64,000 bases of DNA, from NCBI GenBank assembly GCA_023389055.1, contig JAEWFA010000053.1:1-64000 (forward strand). The letters are read 5' to 3'. Of the stretch, positions 49,969 through 60,541 are shown in pieces. The stretch comes from Pseudomonadota bacterium (GTDB taxonomy: Bacteria > Pseudomonadota > Gammaproteobacteria > Burkholderiales > Burkholderiaceae_E). The first letter of the stretch is position 1. Every line of letters starts with the position of its first letter. The notes under the pieces were generated by a model. That model worked only from the letters and a program-made list of their open reading frames with translations. It was not told the origin of the DNA and made no database searches. Both the position numbers and the translations under genes were made by a program.

Positions 49969-52900
49969 TTGTTGTTCCTGCGCTTCGACCACCGACTCGA
50001 CCGTCTCGCCGACGCGCTGCTCGATTCCTTCGACGATGCGGGGCCTTTCGACGAGCGCGTCGTCGTCGTGCCCAGCGCGGGAGTGGGACGCTGGCTGCAG
50101 CGGCGCGACGCCCAGCGCCACGGGGTGAGCGCGCAACTGCGTCCCGAGTTCGCCGGACGCTGGCTGTGGAACACGATGCGAGCGGTACTCGACGGGCTGC
50201 CCGCGCAATCGCCGTTCGAGCCCGAGCGCGTTCGCTGGCACCTGCTCGCGCTGCTCGACGCGCTTCCGCAGGGGGACGACTTCGCGTTGCTGAAGAAGCG
50301 CCTGGGCGAGCGCGGCTCGATCGCGCGGCTGGCCGCCGCCGACTCGATCGCGCGTACCTTCGAGCGCTATCTCGCCTATCGACGAGACTGGCTTGCGCGC
50401 TGGCAGCGCGGCCGATGGGCACAGGGCGAAGCGCCGCTCGGCGTGCACGAAGCCTGGCAGCGCTGGATCTGGAATCGTCTGCTCGAGCGGCTGCCCGGCG
50501 TGCGCGACGAGCACCCGTACGACGCGTTCGCACGCGTCCTCGCCGAGAGCGACGCTGCGCGGCTCGAGCGCGCGCTGGGTGGGCGAAGCGTGGCGATCTT
50601 CGGGCGCGCAGACTTGTCGCCCGAGCAGTTCGCGCTGTTCGGGCGACTGTCCGCAACGATCGACGTTTCGGTCTTCGCCCCCGATCCGTGCCGCGAGTTG
50701 TGGAGCGACCTGCTCGATGCGGCGTCGCTGGCGAAGGTGCGCGCGCAGCGTCCCGACGAGGCCTGGCTGTACGACGGCGAGCCCGCGATTCTCGGTAACT
50801 GGGGCCGCGCGCACCGCGATTTCGTCGCGCAGGTCCTGGATCTCGAGGAACGTTTCGAGGCGCAGGCCGAGGCGCCCGGACGCGACGAGGCGCACCCCTT
50901 CGACGAGATCGACAGGCCCGAGCGGTCGCCGACCGCGCTGCGGGCGCTGCATGCCGCGGTGTTCCTGCGCAGCGACGCGCCGTGGCGCGAGGTGAGCGAG
51001 CTCGACGACTCGATCCGCGTGATCGGCACCCACGGCCCGGTGCGCGAAGCGGAGGTCCTGCACGAGGTCCTGCTCGACTGTTTCGCGACGATGCCCGGCC
51101 TGACGCCCGGCGACGTCGTCGTGCACTGCGCCGACATCGAGACGGCGGCATCGGTTCTCGAGGGCGTGTTCGAGAGCGTTCCCGCCGTGCGCCGCATTCC
51201 GCTGGCGGTCAGCGGTAGAGCGCGAGGCGCCGACTCGTCGATCGACGCGATCCAGGCGATCGTCGGTGCGGCCGTGCACGGTATCGACGCGTCGCGGCTG
51301 GCAGGGCTGTTGCGCAATCCGGCTCTTGTCGACGCGCTTTCGCTGGACGAATCCGACGTCGACGCGCTGCTCGACGCCTTCGGCCGCGCGGGCGCGCAGC
51401 GCGGGCTCGATGCGCGCGACGGCGCATCCAAGCACAACCTGCAGGCTGCGACCGACAGGCTGCTGCTCGGCGCCGCGGTCGGCGTCGAGCAGGCCTGCGG
51501 CGACCTGCTCGCGGTGCCGGGATCGCAGGTCGCGCGCTCGCGCGGACTCGAAGCGTGGCTCGCGCTCGCCGATGCGCTCGGTCATCTGCGCTCGCTGGCC
51601 AGCAGCCCGAGGTCGCCGCGCGAATGGTGCAGGGCGCTGGCCGACGTCGTCGAGCCGCTCTTCGCGCCCTCGCGCGCTGCGGCGGCGGTGCAGCGCGTGC
51701 GTGAAGTCATCGAGCGCATCTCCGCTTCGAGCGAAGACGCACCCGGCGTCGCTCTCGACGCAGCTGCCTTTGCCCGGGCCTTCGCCGACGCGATGGTCCA
51801 GGGCGCGCCTGCCGCCGTTCCCACCGGGGCGGTGACCGTGGTGCCGATCGGAAGCCTGCGCGGCATCCCGTACCGCGTCGTCTGCCTCTTCGGATTCGAC
51901 GAGCGCTCGTTCCCGCGGCGCGGAATGCGCGACGAGATCGACCTGATGCGCAGCGCCCCGCGTTTCGGCGATCGACTCGTTCGCAACGACGACCGCGGCG
52001 CGTTCCTCGACGCTGTGCTCGCCGCACGCGAACGCCTCGTCGTCTCGTGCCGCAGCCGCGACGCGCGCGACGACAGCCCGTTGAACCCGTCGCCCCTCGT
52101 CGTGGAACTGCTCGACTACCTGTCTACGCAACTCGGTAGCGGCGAGGGAGCGGTTGCGTCGACCGGCGCGCGTGCCGCTCCGGCGTCGATCGCGCGCGTG
52201 CGGCGCGGCGACGCCTCGCAGCGGCCGGCGCTCGTCGAGCATCCGCTGCATCCGTTCTCGCGTCGCAACTTCGAGGGCGACGGGCCGGATCGTGCAGCCG
52301 AGTGGCTCGACGCCGCACGGGCATCGGCCGCACCGCTGGCTGCGCGCGCGGGCGAGGTCGGTGCGCTCTTCGACATCGACTCCGGGCTGGATACCGACGT
52401 CGAGGCGCGGATCGATGCCGCCGGCACGCCGCACGACGGACGTTCGGCCGATCCTGCGGCGGTCGACGGCATCGTGCCGATCGAGCGGCTGCGTCGCGCG
52501 CTGGCCGATCCGGCGGGCACGTGGCTGCGCGATTCGCTCGGTGTCGTGTTGCCCGACGAAGAAGAGGAGCCGCCCGAGCACGAGCCGCTGTGGCCGCAGG
52601 CAGCCCGCGACGCGCGCTCGGTGCAGCGATGCGTCGAGCGCCTGCTCGCCGGCGACGATCCTGCACACATCGAGAAGGAACTCGAACGTTCGCCGCAAAC
52701 GCCGGCCGGCGCGGCCGGGACCATCGACGCCCGGGCGACCGTCGCGCAAGCGCAGGCGCTGATCGACCGGGCGCTCGCCGGCGCGCCCGATGCGCCGGTG
52801 GCGATGCGCCTCGCCGCTTCGCGCCGAAGCGACCCGGTGGTCGCGCGCGTCGGCGGCGTCCGGCTGCGCATGGCGCCGCCCGCGCTCGACTCGCACGGAC

Positions 52901-53388
52901 GGCTGTTGTTCGTGTCGGCGTTCCGGCTCGGGCCTCATTCGCTGATCGATGCCTGGCTGCGCACCGCGCTGTGGCGATTCGCGGTCGATTCAGCGGCGAT
53001 CGGGCGACTGGTCACCGAGGACGAGACGATCGCGCTCGCCAGTGCAGATCCGCTGCGTTCGCTCGAGCACGCGATCCGATGGTCGCGGCGGATCGCGACG
53101 CAGCCGCTGGCGCTCTTCCCGCGCAGCTGGTTGTGCCACGCGCGCGAGCTCGTGCGCGGCAACGGCCCGCGTGAGCAAATCGCGCTCGAGCGCGCGCAGA
53201 CGGCGCTGGCCGGCGGCGACAACGCGTTCGGCATTCCCGAGATCGCACGTCCGGCGATGCGCGCGCTGTATCGCGATGCCGAGATCGCGTTCGAGCGCGT
53301 GTTGCCGCTGTGCGAGCGAGCCTATCGCCCGGTGCTCGACGACACCTCGCTGACGGGCGGCGCGCAGCCGGGCGGGAGATCGTCGTGA
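49969..53388 (+). CDS. recC: Exodeoxyribonuclease V gamma subunit RecC
   Basis: RecC is the structural subunit of RecBCD that recognises Chi during double-strand-break repair. The 1139-residue product is of family length: LFLRFDHRLDRLADALLDSF at the start, VVVPSAGVGRWLQRRDAQRH, FGRADLSPEQFALFGRLSAT, and the central VTVVPIGSLRGIPYRVVCLF GFDERSFPRR region of inactive-helicase/nuclease folds. The start is TTG at 49969 (or TTG at 49972); no ATG fits. A CCCTTTCA-type repeat sits at the ribosome-binding position, so initiation may be weak. recB overlaps by 4 bp. Confidence 0.95.
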   Translation: MLFLRFDHRLDRLADALLDSFDDAGPFDERVVVVPSAGVGRWLQRRDAQRHGVSAQLRPEFAGRWLWNTMRAVLDGLPAQSPFEPERVRWHLLALLDALPQGDDFALLKKRLGERGSIARLAAADSIARTFERYLAYRRDWLARWQRGRWAQGEAPLGVHEAWQRWIWNRLLERLPGVRDEHPYDAFARVLAESDAARLERALGGRSVAIFGRADLSPEQFALFGRLSATIDVSVFAPDPCRELWSDLLDAASLAKVRAQRPDEAWLYDGEPAILGNWGRAHRDFVAQVLDLEERFEAQAEAPGRDEAHPFDEIDRPERSPTALRALHAAVFLRSDAPWREVSELDDSIRVIGTHGPVREAEVLHEVLLDCFATMPGLTPGDVVVHCADIETAASVLEGVFESVPAVRRIPLAVSGRARGADSSIDAIQAIVGAAVHGIDASRLAGLLRNPALVDALSLDESDVDALLDAFGRAGAQRGLDARDGASKHNLQAATDRLLLGAAVGVEQACGDLLAVPGSQVARSRGLEAWLALADALGHLRSLASSPRSPREWCRALADVVEPLFAPSRAAAAVQRVREVIERISASSEDAPGVALDAAAFARAFADAMVQGAPAAVPTGAVTVVPIGSLRGIPYRVVCLFGFDERSFPRRGMRDEIDLMRSAPRFGDRLVRNDDRGAFLDAVLAARERLVVSCRSRDARDDSPLNPSPLVVELLDYLSTQLGSGEGAVASTGARAAPASIARVRRGDASQRPALVEHPLHPFSRRNFEGDGPDRAAEWLDAARASAAPLAARAGEVGALFDIDSGLDTDVEARIDAAGTPHDGRSADPAAVDGIVPIERLRRALADPAGTWLRDSLGVVLPDEEEEPPEHEPLWPQAARDARSVQRCVERLLAGDDPAHIEKELERSPQTPAGAAGTIDARATVAQAQALIDRALAGAPDAPVAMRLAASRRSDPVVARVGGVRLRMAPPALDSHGRLLFVSAFRLGPHSLIDAWLRTALWRFAVDSAAIGRLVTEDETIALASADPLRSLEHAIRWSRRIATQPLALFPRSWLCHARELVRGNGPREQIALERAQTALAGGDNAFGIPEIARPAMRALYRDAEIAFERVLPLCERAYRPVLDDTSLTGGAQPGGRSS

Positions 53389-56300
53389 CCGCGCATCCGG
53401 TCTTCGACGCCGATATTTTCGACGGCGTGCAGCTGCTCGAGGCCGACGCGGGCACAGGCAAGACGTGGACCATTGCCGGGCTGGTGGTGCGCGCGATCGT
53501 CGAGCGCGACCTGGGGCTGGAGCGCGTGCTCGTGGTCACCTTCACCAACGCCGCTGCCGCCGAGCTGGCCGAGCGCATCCGGCTGCGCATCGCGCAACTC
53601 GAGCGCCTGCTCGACGACCGACTCGAGGGTCGATCGGTCGACGGCGTGGATGAGCCGTTCTGCGTCGCCTACGCGGCGACGCTCGACGATGCGGCAGCCC
53701 GGCGTGCCCGCAACCTGCTGCGCGTGGCGCTCGCCCGCGTCGACGAGATGTCGGTACATACGATCCACGCGTGGTGCCAGCGGGTCATCGAAGAGCACGC
53801 GTTGTCGATCGGCGTGGCGCGCGGCCTGCCGATCGGCGCGGGGGAAGCGGAGCGCATCGCAAGGCGCGTGCACGACTGGTGGCGCGCCGAGGTGCTCGAT
53901 GCGCCCCGTGAAAGGCTGGCGCTCTTCACGCTCGCCGGCGTCGACCCCGGCAAGGTCGAGGCCGCCGTGAAGGCGATCGTCTCGCTGCCGCTGGCCGGCG
54001 TGTCGGCGAGCGCCTGCGATTGGCGCGCTCTCGCCACGCGCGCCGGCGCCGCGCGCGAGGCGCTCGCCGATGCGATGCGGACCGACGCGGCCGACTTGCG
54101 CGAATGGATCGCCGTGCCCGACCACGTCGCAGGAAAGCTCAAGCAGCATGGGGCGAACTGGCTCTCCGCGCTGCAGGCCTTCTGCGATGCACCGCTCGCC
54201 CCGCTGTCACGCAAGACGGTCGAACGTTTCGGCACGGACGCCTTCCGCAAGAAGATGCCCGACTCGGCGATCCCCGGCTGCTGCGATGCGCTGCTCGCGA
54301 TCGACGCCGAGATGCGCGCACTGCTCGCGTCGGTGGCGCAGGAGATCGCGTCGTCGATGCGCGCGACGCGCGAGGCCGACCTCGCGCAGGCCAGCTCGCT
54401 CGCCTTCGACGACCTGCTGCGACTCGTACACGAGGCGCTCGCCGATCGGTTGAGCGGCCCGGCGCTCGCTCGCGCGCTGCGCGAAAGGCATCCGGTGGCG
54501 CTCGTCGACGAGTGCCAGGACACCGATCCGGTGCAATGGGACATCCTGCGTCGCGTCTATGCGCGCGACGACGACGGCGCGGACCGCATCGCGCTCGTGC
54601 TGGTCGGCGACCCGAAGCAGGCGATCTATTCGTTTCGCGGTGCCGACGTGCATTCGTATCTTTCGGCGCGTGCGGGTGCCGCGCATACCCATCGTCTCGG
54701 CGAGAACCAGCGCTCGCATCCCGCCCTGATCGAGTCGGTCAACGCGTTGTTCCTGCTCGACGATCCTTTTCGCGTCGACGGCATCGGCTTCAAGCCGGCC
54801 GCCGTCGGGACGCGTGCCCGCCGAGTCTTCGACGCCGGGGATGCGAGCAGCGTCGGCGCGCGCGCGCCGATGACGGTGGTGATGCTCGAGCCCGGCGCCA
54901 CGGGCAAGGCGTTGTCGGCGCCGCAGGCGGCGCGGCAGGCGATCGATGCAACCGTCGCCGAGATCGCCCGGCTGCTCGCCTCGTCGGTGCGCTACGACGA
55001 TCGCAGGTTGCAGCCCAGGGACATTGCAATCCTCGTGCAATCGCGCGCGCAGGGCGCACTCGTCAAGCGCGCGCTCGCCCGTGCGGGCATCGGCGCGGCC
55101 GAGATCTCGCGCGACAGCGTGCTCGACACGCTCGAAAGCGCCGAACTGATGCGCGTCGTCGCGGCCGTCGCCGATTGCTCGGACCCCGCGCGACTGCGCT
55201 CGGCGCTCTCGACGACGTTGCTCGGTTTCGACGCGGCGTCCATCGCCGCGCTGCAGGACGATTCCGCGCGCCTGCTGTCCGTCGTCGGGCGCTTCGCCGA
55301 GGCGCGCATTCGCTGGCAGCGGCACGGTCCGCTCGCATCGCTGCGCCCATTGCTGCACGCCTTCGACGTGGGCGCGCGGCTGGCGCGGCTGGTCGACGGC
55401 GAGCGCCGCCTGACGAACCTCGGTCATCTGCTCTCGCTGCTCACCGAGGACGATGCGGTGCGCGAGAATCCGGCGCAGGCACCGCGCGCGTGGGCGCGGC
55501 TGCGCGGGCGCGAAGCCGGCGACGACGACACCCGCGAGCTGCGACTGGAGAGCGACGAGGACCTCGTGCGCATCCTCACGGTTCACAAGAGCAAGGGACT
55601 CGAGTTCCCGGTCGTCTTCGTTCCCTTCGCCTGGTCCGCGAGGAAGGCGCCGGCGCCCGATCCCTGCGTGCGACACGAGCGCGACGCCGGCGGCGGCTGG
55701 CGAACGGTGCTCGACCTCGCGCCCGACGAGGCCGCGCGCAACGAGGCGGCCGCCGAGCGCCAGGTCGAGAACCTGCGCACGCTGTACGTGGCGCTCACGC
55801 GCGCCGAGCAGCGCTGCTACGTATTCTGGGGAGCGACGAGCAACTGCGTGCACGCGCCGCTCGCGTGGCTGCTGCACGAGGCGAGCGCCGCGAGCGGCGG
55901 CGCTTCGTTCGCGCTGGACGCCGACGGCGTTCGCGGCGCGCTCGCGCAATGGCAGACCCGAGCGGGACTGCGTCGTCCGGGGGCGTTGGCGGTCGTGGAC
56001 ACGCCGACGCTGCTGGCTGGGGCGCCCGGGCTGCCGCCTTTCGAGTCGGCCGACGCCGTGCCGAAGGCGACGCAGCCGAAGCGATCCGCCGACGCGCCCG
56101 CGCTGTCGGCGCGTGCCGGCGCCGTGCCGATTGCGCCGGCGTCGATCACGACGAGCTTCAGCGCGATCGCTGCGGCATTGGCCGGCAGCCGCGACACCTC
56201 GCCGCAGCCCTGGCACAACGGCGACGTGGTCGACCCGGCGCCCGACGAGTCGGCCACCGATGCCGGCGCTGCGCCTGCGTCCGAGGCGCAGCCGGCCGAG

Positions 56301-57053
56301 AATCGCGATTCGATCCGCTTTCGCTTTCCCGCCGGGGCTCAGGCCGGCGTCTGCCTGCACGGGATTCTCGAGCAGGCGTCGTTCGATGCGCCGATCGACG
56401 TCGCGCTGGTCGCGCAGTGGCTGGCGCGCTGCGGATACCGGCGCGCCGAAGCCGCGCAGGTCGGTGCCTGGCTGGACGCTGTAGTGCAGGTTCCGCTGCG
56501 CGCGCACGACGGCACGCAGCTTTCGCTGCCCGCGGTGCCGCGCGCGCGGCAGTTGCGCGAGATGGAGTTCCATCTGTCGGGCCGAAACGTGTCGGAACGA
56601 GCGCTCGTCGACGCGCTGGACGACTCTCTGGCGGTCGATGCGCTGGCGCCGCTGTCGCGATGGAGCGGCTTCCTGCGCGGCTTCGTCGACCTCGTCTTCG
56701 AGCACGGCGGCCGCTGGTACATCGTCGACTGGAAGAGCAACCACCTCGGCGACGTCGCGGCGCGCTACGGCGCCGCGGCGCTGGGCGAGGAGATGCGCGC
56801 GCACGCCTATCCGCTGCAGGCGAGCCTGTACACGCTGGCGGTGCATCGCTGGTTGCGTCGTTCGCTGCGCGGCTACGACTACGAGCGGTCCTTCGGCGGC
56901 GTGTTCTACGTGTTCCTGCGCGGTGCCGGACTCCAGCCCCCGCAGCCTCCGGATGCCGTCGCGTGCGGCGTGCACGCGAGCCGACCGAGCGCGCGCTCGA
57001 TCGAACGCCTCGATCGCCTGTTCGACGGCAGAGCCGGCGAGCGCAGTCGATGA
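53385..57053 (+). CDS. recB: Exodeoxyribonuclease V beta subunit RecB
   Basis: RecB is the 3'-5' helicase and nuclease of RecBCD. The 1222-residue protein has Walker A LLEADAGTGKTWTIAG near residue 20, motif II VALVDECQDTDPVQ, motif III/IV LVGDPKQAIYSFRGADVHSY, motif V/VI region ILTVHKSKGLEFPVVFVPFA and LYVALTRAEQRCYV. The C-terminal nuclease domain has the catalytic DWK at D1115-K1117 (WYIVDWKSNHLG) and the upstream RGFVDLVFEHGG. All key motifs are present. Start GTG at 53385 overlaps the recC stop, and the stop overlaps the recD start. Confidence 0.96.
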   Translation: MTAHPVFDADIFDGVQLLEADAGTGKTWTIAGLVVRAIVERDLGLERVLVVTFTNAAAAELAERIRLRIAQLERLLDDRLEGRSVDGVDEPFCVAYAATLDDAAARRARNLLRVALARVDEMSVHTIHAWCQRVIEEHALSIGVARGLPIGAGEAERIARRVHDWWRAEVLDAPRERLALFTLAGVDPGKVEAAVKAIVSLPLAGVSASACDWRALATRAGAAREALADAMRTDAADLREWIAVPDHVAGKLKQHGANWLSALQAFCDAPLAPLSRKTVERFGTDAFRKKMPDSAIPGCCDALLAIDAEMRALLASVAQEIASSMRATREADLAQASSLAFDDLLRLVHEALADRLSGPALARALRERHPVALVDECQDTDPVQWDILRRVYARDDDGADRIALVLVGDPKQAIYSFRGADVHSYLSARAGAAHTHRLGENQRSHPALIESVNALFLLDDPFRVDGIGFKPAAVGTRARRVFDAGDASSVGARAPMTVVMLEPGATGKALSAPQAARQAIDATVAEIARLLASSVRYDDRRLQPRDIAILVQSRAQGALVKRALARAGIGAAEISRDSVLDTLESAELMRVVAAVADCSDPARLRSALSTTLLGFDAASIAALQDDSARLLSVVGRFAEARIRWQRHGPLASLRPLLHAFDVGARLARLVDGERRLTNLGHLLSLLTEDDAVRENPAQAPRAWARLRGREAGDDDTRELRLESDEDLVRILTVHKSKGLEFPVVFVPFAWSARKAPAPDPCVRHERDAGGGWRTVLDLAPDEAARNEAAAERQVENLRTLYVALTRAEQRCYVFWGATSNCVHAPLAWLLHEASAASGGASFALDADGVRGALAQWQTRAGLRRPGALAVVDTPTLLAGAPGLPPFESADAVPKATQPKRSADAPALSARAGAVPIAPASITTSFSAIAAALAGSRDTSPQPWHNGDVVDPAPDESATDAGAAPASEAQPAENRDSIRFRFPAGAQAGVCLHGILEQASFDAPIDVALVAQWLARCGYRRAEAAQVGAWLDAVVQVPLRAHDGTQLSLPAVPRARQLREMEFHLSGRNVSERALVDALDDSLAVDALAPLSRWSGFLRGFVDLVFEHGGRWYIVDWKSNHLGDVAARYGAAALGEEMRAHAYPLQASLYTLAVHRWLRRSLRGYDYERSFGGVFYVFLRGAGLQPPQPPDAVACGVHASRPSARSIERLDRLFDGRAGERSR

Positions 57054-58780
57054 ACCGGCCCGAGTCGAAGCGCGGCGAGCGCGTGGCGCAGGCGTTCGGC
57101 GATGCCGTCGCTCGCCTGCACGGGCGCATCGGCGGCGAGGCCGCCGAGCAGTCGCTCGTCGAGCGATGGGCGAGCAGCGCCTGGCGAGACGCCGACGCCG
57201 GCCATGTCTGCGTCGAAGTGCCCGATGTCGGCGAACGGCGCCGCCTCGGCGCGAGTCCCGTCGTCGACGTTGCCCCCGACGTGCGCGAGGGGCCGCTGGT
57301 CCTCGACGGCGACGCGTTGTACCTGCAGCGGTTGTGGCGTGCCGAGGAGCGGCTCGCCGAGCGGCTGCGCGCGCTCGATGCGCCGGCGCCGCTGGGCGAG
57401 GGTGCCGCCGTCGTCGAGACCGTCGATTCGCTGTTCGCCGAAGGCGAGGCCGACGATGCGCAGCGCAACGCGCTGCTGCGCGCGCTCGGCCATCGCCTCG
57501 CGCTGCTGTCCGGAGGCCCGGGCACCGGCAAGACGACGACGCTCGCGCGGCTGCTGGTGGCCGTCGCCCGGCTCGCGCCCGATGCGCGCATCGCGTTCGC
57601 CGCGCCCACCGGCAAGGCGGCGGCGCGCCTCGGGCAGTCGTTGTCGCAGCAGCTCGCGCGCTTCGACCCTGCCGGCGAGCTGCGCGCCCGCCTGCCGGCG
57701 GCCGGAACGACGGTGCATGCGCTGCTCGGGCTGCGCGCCGGCGCCGCGGCGACGAGCGCATCGGCGAGCGCTTCGATGCCGCTCGATTACGACCTCGTGC
57801 TCGTCGACGAGGCGTCGATGCTCGACGTGGAGATCGCCGCCGCGCTCGTCGCGGCGATCGGGGCGAACGGCCGCCTCGTCCTCGCCGGCGATCGCGACCA
57901 GCTCGCTTCGGTCGAGGCGGGAGCGGTTTTCGCCGACCTGTGCACGAGCGCGAGCGACGCGACCGTGCAGCTTCTGCGCAATCACCGCCAGAAGGACGCT
58001 GCACACATCGTCGAGCTCGCCACGCAGGTGCGCGACGCCTGGAGATCGATGCCGCAGCCAGCGACCGAGCAGCGCATCGCGCTGCGCTGGCCGGCGCAGG
58101 TGGGCCGGCATCGCCCGGACCCTGCCGCGATCGTCGACGACGCGCTGGCCGCCTGGGCGGAGGTACGCGAAGCGATCGACGCGCGGGCGGCGCCTGCGAC
58201 GGTGCTTGCCGCCTGCGAACGGCATCGAGTGCTGACCGCGTTGCGCGAAGGACCGCTGGGCAGCGTCGCGCTGAACCGCCGGATCGCGTCGTCGGTCGGA
58301 CGCCGCGCGGGCCGCGACGCGCGAGGTGTCGCCGCGTCACCGTTCGCGCAGTGGTACCCCGGGCGACTCGTGCTCGTGGTGGCCAACCGGCCCGCGCTCG
58401 GCCTGTTCAACGGCGACGTCGGCGTCTGCGTGCCGCATCCGGACGCCGGCGACGACCTGGTTGTCGCGTTCGCCGACGCGAACGGCGCGCGCCTGTTTCC
58501 GGTCGCGCAGATGCCTGCCTGCGAAGACGGCTGGGCGATGACGGTCCACAAGGCACAGGGCTCCGAGTTCGAGTCGGTGGCGCTCGTCCTGGCGCCGCCC
58601 GGGCACCCACTGAATACGCGCGAGCTCGTCTACACCGGCATCACCCGCGCACGAAGCCGGCTCGCGATCTGGTGCGAGCCCGACGTCGTCGCACAGGCCG
58701 CGCTCACCAGCACCCGGCGTCGCGGACGTCTCGCCCAGCGGCTCGCCGCGCACCGGGGCGCCGTCGCCTCGCCGCAATGA
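57050..58780 (+). CDS. recD: Exodeoxyribonuclease V alpha subunit RecD
   Basis: RecD is the 5'-3' SF1 helicase of RecBCD. The 576-residue protein has Walker A GGPGTGKTTT (G155 to K161), FAAPTGKAAARLGQSL, motif II YDLVLVDEASMLDVE, motif III LVLAGDRDQLASVEAGAVFA, and motifs V/VI MTVHKAQGSEFESVALVL and LVYTGITRARSRLAIW. The N-terminal domain that contacts RecC is short but present. Four-base overlaps on both sides bind recC-recB-recD and the sulP-type gene into one run. Confidence 0.95.
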   Translation: MNRPESKRGERVAQAFGDAVARLHGRIGGEAAEQSLVERWASSAWRDADAGHVCVEVPDVGERRRLGASPVVDVAPDVREGPLVLDGDALYLQRLWRAEERLAERLRALDAPAPLGEGAAVVETVDSLFAEGEADDAQRNALLRALGHRLALLSGGPGTGKTTTLARLLVAVARLAPDARIAFAAPTGKAAARLGQSLSQQLARFDPAGELRARLPAAGTTVHALLGLRAGAAATSASASASMPLDYDLVLVDEASMLDVEIAAALVAAIGANGRLVLAGDRDQLASVEAGAVFADLCTSASDATVQLLRNHRQKDAAHIVELATQVRDAWRSMPQPATEQRIALRWPAQVGRHRPDPAAIVDDALAAWAEVREAIDARAAPATVLAACERHRVLTALREGPLGSVALNRRIASSVGRRAGRDARGVAASPFAQWYPGRLVLVVANRPALGLFNGDVGVCVPHPDAGDDLVVAFADANGARLFPVAQMPACEDGWAMTVHKAQGSEFESVALVLAPPGHPLNTRELVYTGITRARSRLAIWCEPDVVAQAALTSTRRRGRLAQRLAAHRGAVASPQ

Positions 58781-60528
58781 TTCCCCGGTCGTTGGCGCGC
58801 GCCCTGCCTGCGCTTCGCTGGTGGCCGCGCGTGAATCCCGTCAGCCTGCGCGCCGACGTGCTCGCCGGCGTGGTCGGTGCGTTCCTCGTGCTGCCGCAGG
58901 GACTCGCGTACGCCACGCTGGCCGGCCTGCCGCCCGAGCACGGACTGTACGCGGCGATCGTGCCGACGATCGTGGCCGCGCTCTTCGGCTCGTCGCTGCA
59001 CACGGTCACCGGACCGACGAACGCACTGTCGTTGATGACTTTCGCCGCGCTTGCGCCGCTCGCGGTCCCCGGGTCGGCCGAGTATCTGGGCCTGGCCGCG
59101 ACGCTTGCCGTGCTCACCGGCGCCTGCATGCTCGCACTCGGCGCACTGCGGCTAGGGCTGCTCGTGAACTTCATCTCGCAGCCGGTCATCGTGGGCTTCA
59201 CGGCCGGGGCGGGGCTGCTGATCCTCGTAAGCCAGGTCGGACCGCTGACCGGCGCCAGCGTGCCGCCGCAAGCATCGACCGTCGACGCATTGCAGTCGGC
59301 GTTCGCGCACCCTGCGCAGTGGAGCCCGGCCGTGATCGCCGTCGCGACCGTCACCGTCGTCGCCGGGCTGCTGGTGCGACGCTTTCGACCGCAATGGCCG
59401 GGAGTGGTCATCGCGATGCTCGCGGGCGCCGCACTCGCGCACGGGCTGCGGCTGGTCTTCGGCGTCGGCGTTCCGATGCTCGATGCGGTTCCGCGCACGC
59501 TGCCGCCGTTCGCGGTGCCGCTCGGCGGGATCGAGGGGGTGCGCGAACTGAGCGGGGTCGCCGTCGCGGTGGCGATCGTTTCGCTGACGCAATCCATCTC
59601 GATGGCACGCGCGCTTGCGCTGCGCACCGGACAGCGCATCGACAGCAACCAGGAATTCGTCGGGCAGGGGCTGGCGAATCTCGCGGCCGGATTCTTCTTG
59701 GCGCTGCCGGTCGGCGCGTCGGCGAACCGCTCCGGCCCGAATCTCGAAGCAGGCGCGGTCACGCCGATGTCGGCGGTGTTCGCCGGCGTGTTCCTGGCGG
59801 CGATCGTGCTGCTGTTCGCGCCGTGGGTCGCGTGGCTGCCCGAACCGACGGTGGCCGGGGTACTCGTGCTCGCCTCGCTGTCGCTCATCGACGTCGAGCG
59901 CATCCGCTCGACGCTGCGCATCAGCCGGCCGGAGGGGGTCGTGCTGCTGACGACGCTCGTCGCGACGCTGCTGATGCGCCTGGAGGTCGCCGTGCTGATC
60001 GGCACCGCGATGTCGCTCGTCGTCTACCTGAACCGCACGTCGCGGCCGACGATCCGCAGCCTCGTGCCGGATCCGCGCAGGCCGGAGCGTCCCTTCGTCC
60101 CCGTCGATCCGTCGTTGCGCGAATGCCCGCAGGCGAAATTGCTGAGCGTGGAAGGATCGATCTACTTCGGCGCGGTCTCGCACGTCGAGTCGCATTTCGA
60201 GACGCTGCGCGAGATCGCCGGCGATCAGAAGCACCTGCTGCTGCTGATGCGCAACGTCAACTTCGTCGACGTGGCCGGGGTCGACCTGCTCGAAGCCGAG
60301 GCGCGGCGTCGACGCGACGTGGGCGGTGCGCTCTACCTGCATGGGCTTCGCGTTCCGGTGCGCGCGTTCCTCGAGCGCGGCGACGCGATCGAGCAGATCG
60401 GCGCCGATCGGATCTACGAGGCCAAGCACGTCGCGATCGCCGACATCTTCTCGCGGCTGGACCCGGAGATCTGCCGGCGCTGCACGGCGCGGATCTTCTA
60501 CGAGTGCCAGAAGTACAACGAGAGTTGA
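58777..60528 (+). CDS. SulP family anion transporter with STAS domain
   Basis: The 583-residue inner-membrane protein has about 12 hydrophobic segments of the SulP/SLC26 fold: DVLAGVVGAFLVLPQGLAYA, AGLPPEHGLYAAIVPTIVAA, GPTNALSLMTFAALAPLAVP and FVGQGLANLAAGFFLALPVG. A cytosolic STAS domain follows (about residues 445-560: LSVEGSIYFGAVSHVESHFE, MRNVNFVDVAGVDLLEAEAR). The C-terminal tail CRRCTARIFYECQKYNES carries three Cys and may bind a metal. Substrate may be sulfate, bicarbonate or a dicarboxylate. The start overlaps recD by 4 bp. Confidence 0.9.
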   Translation: MIPRSLARALPALRWWPRVNPVSLRADVLAGVVGAFLVLPQGLAYATLAGLPPEHGLYAAIVPTIVAALFGSSLHTVTGPTNALSLMTFAALAPLAVPGSAEYLGLAATLAVLTGACMLALGALRLGLLVNFISQPVIVGFTAGAGLLILVSQVGPLTGASVPPQASTVDALQSAFAHPAQWSPAVIAVATVTVVAGLLVRRFRPQWPGVVIAMLAGAALAHGLRLVFGVGVPMLDAVPRTLPPFAVPLGGIEGVRELSGVAVAVAIVSLTQSISMARALALRTGQRIDSNQEFVGQGLANLAAGFFLALPVGASANRSGPNLEAGAVTPMSAVFAGVFLAAIVLLFAPWVAWLPEPTVAGVLVLASLSLIDVERIRSTLRISRPEGVVLLTTLVATLLMRLEVAVLIGTAMSLVVYLNRTSRPTIRSLVPDPRRPERPFVPVDPSLRECPQAKLLSVEGSIYFGAVSHVESHFETLREIAGDQKHLLLLMRNVNFVDVAGVDLLEAEARRRRDVGGALYLHGLRVPVRAFLERGDAIEQIGADRIYEAKHVAIADIFSRLDPEICRRCTARIFYECQKYNES

Positions 60529-60541
60529 GACAGCTTCGAAG

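Noticed and set aside
54207..58340. A minus-strand open frame of over 1300 codons opposite recB and recD
   Set aside because: Low-complexity Arg/Ala/Pro translation and complete overlap with well-conserved recB and recD motifs show it is non-coding.
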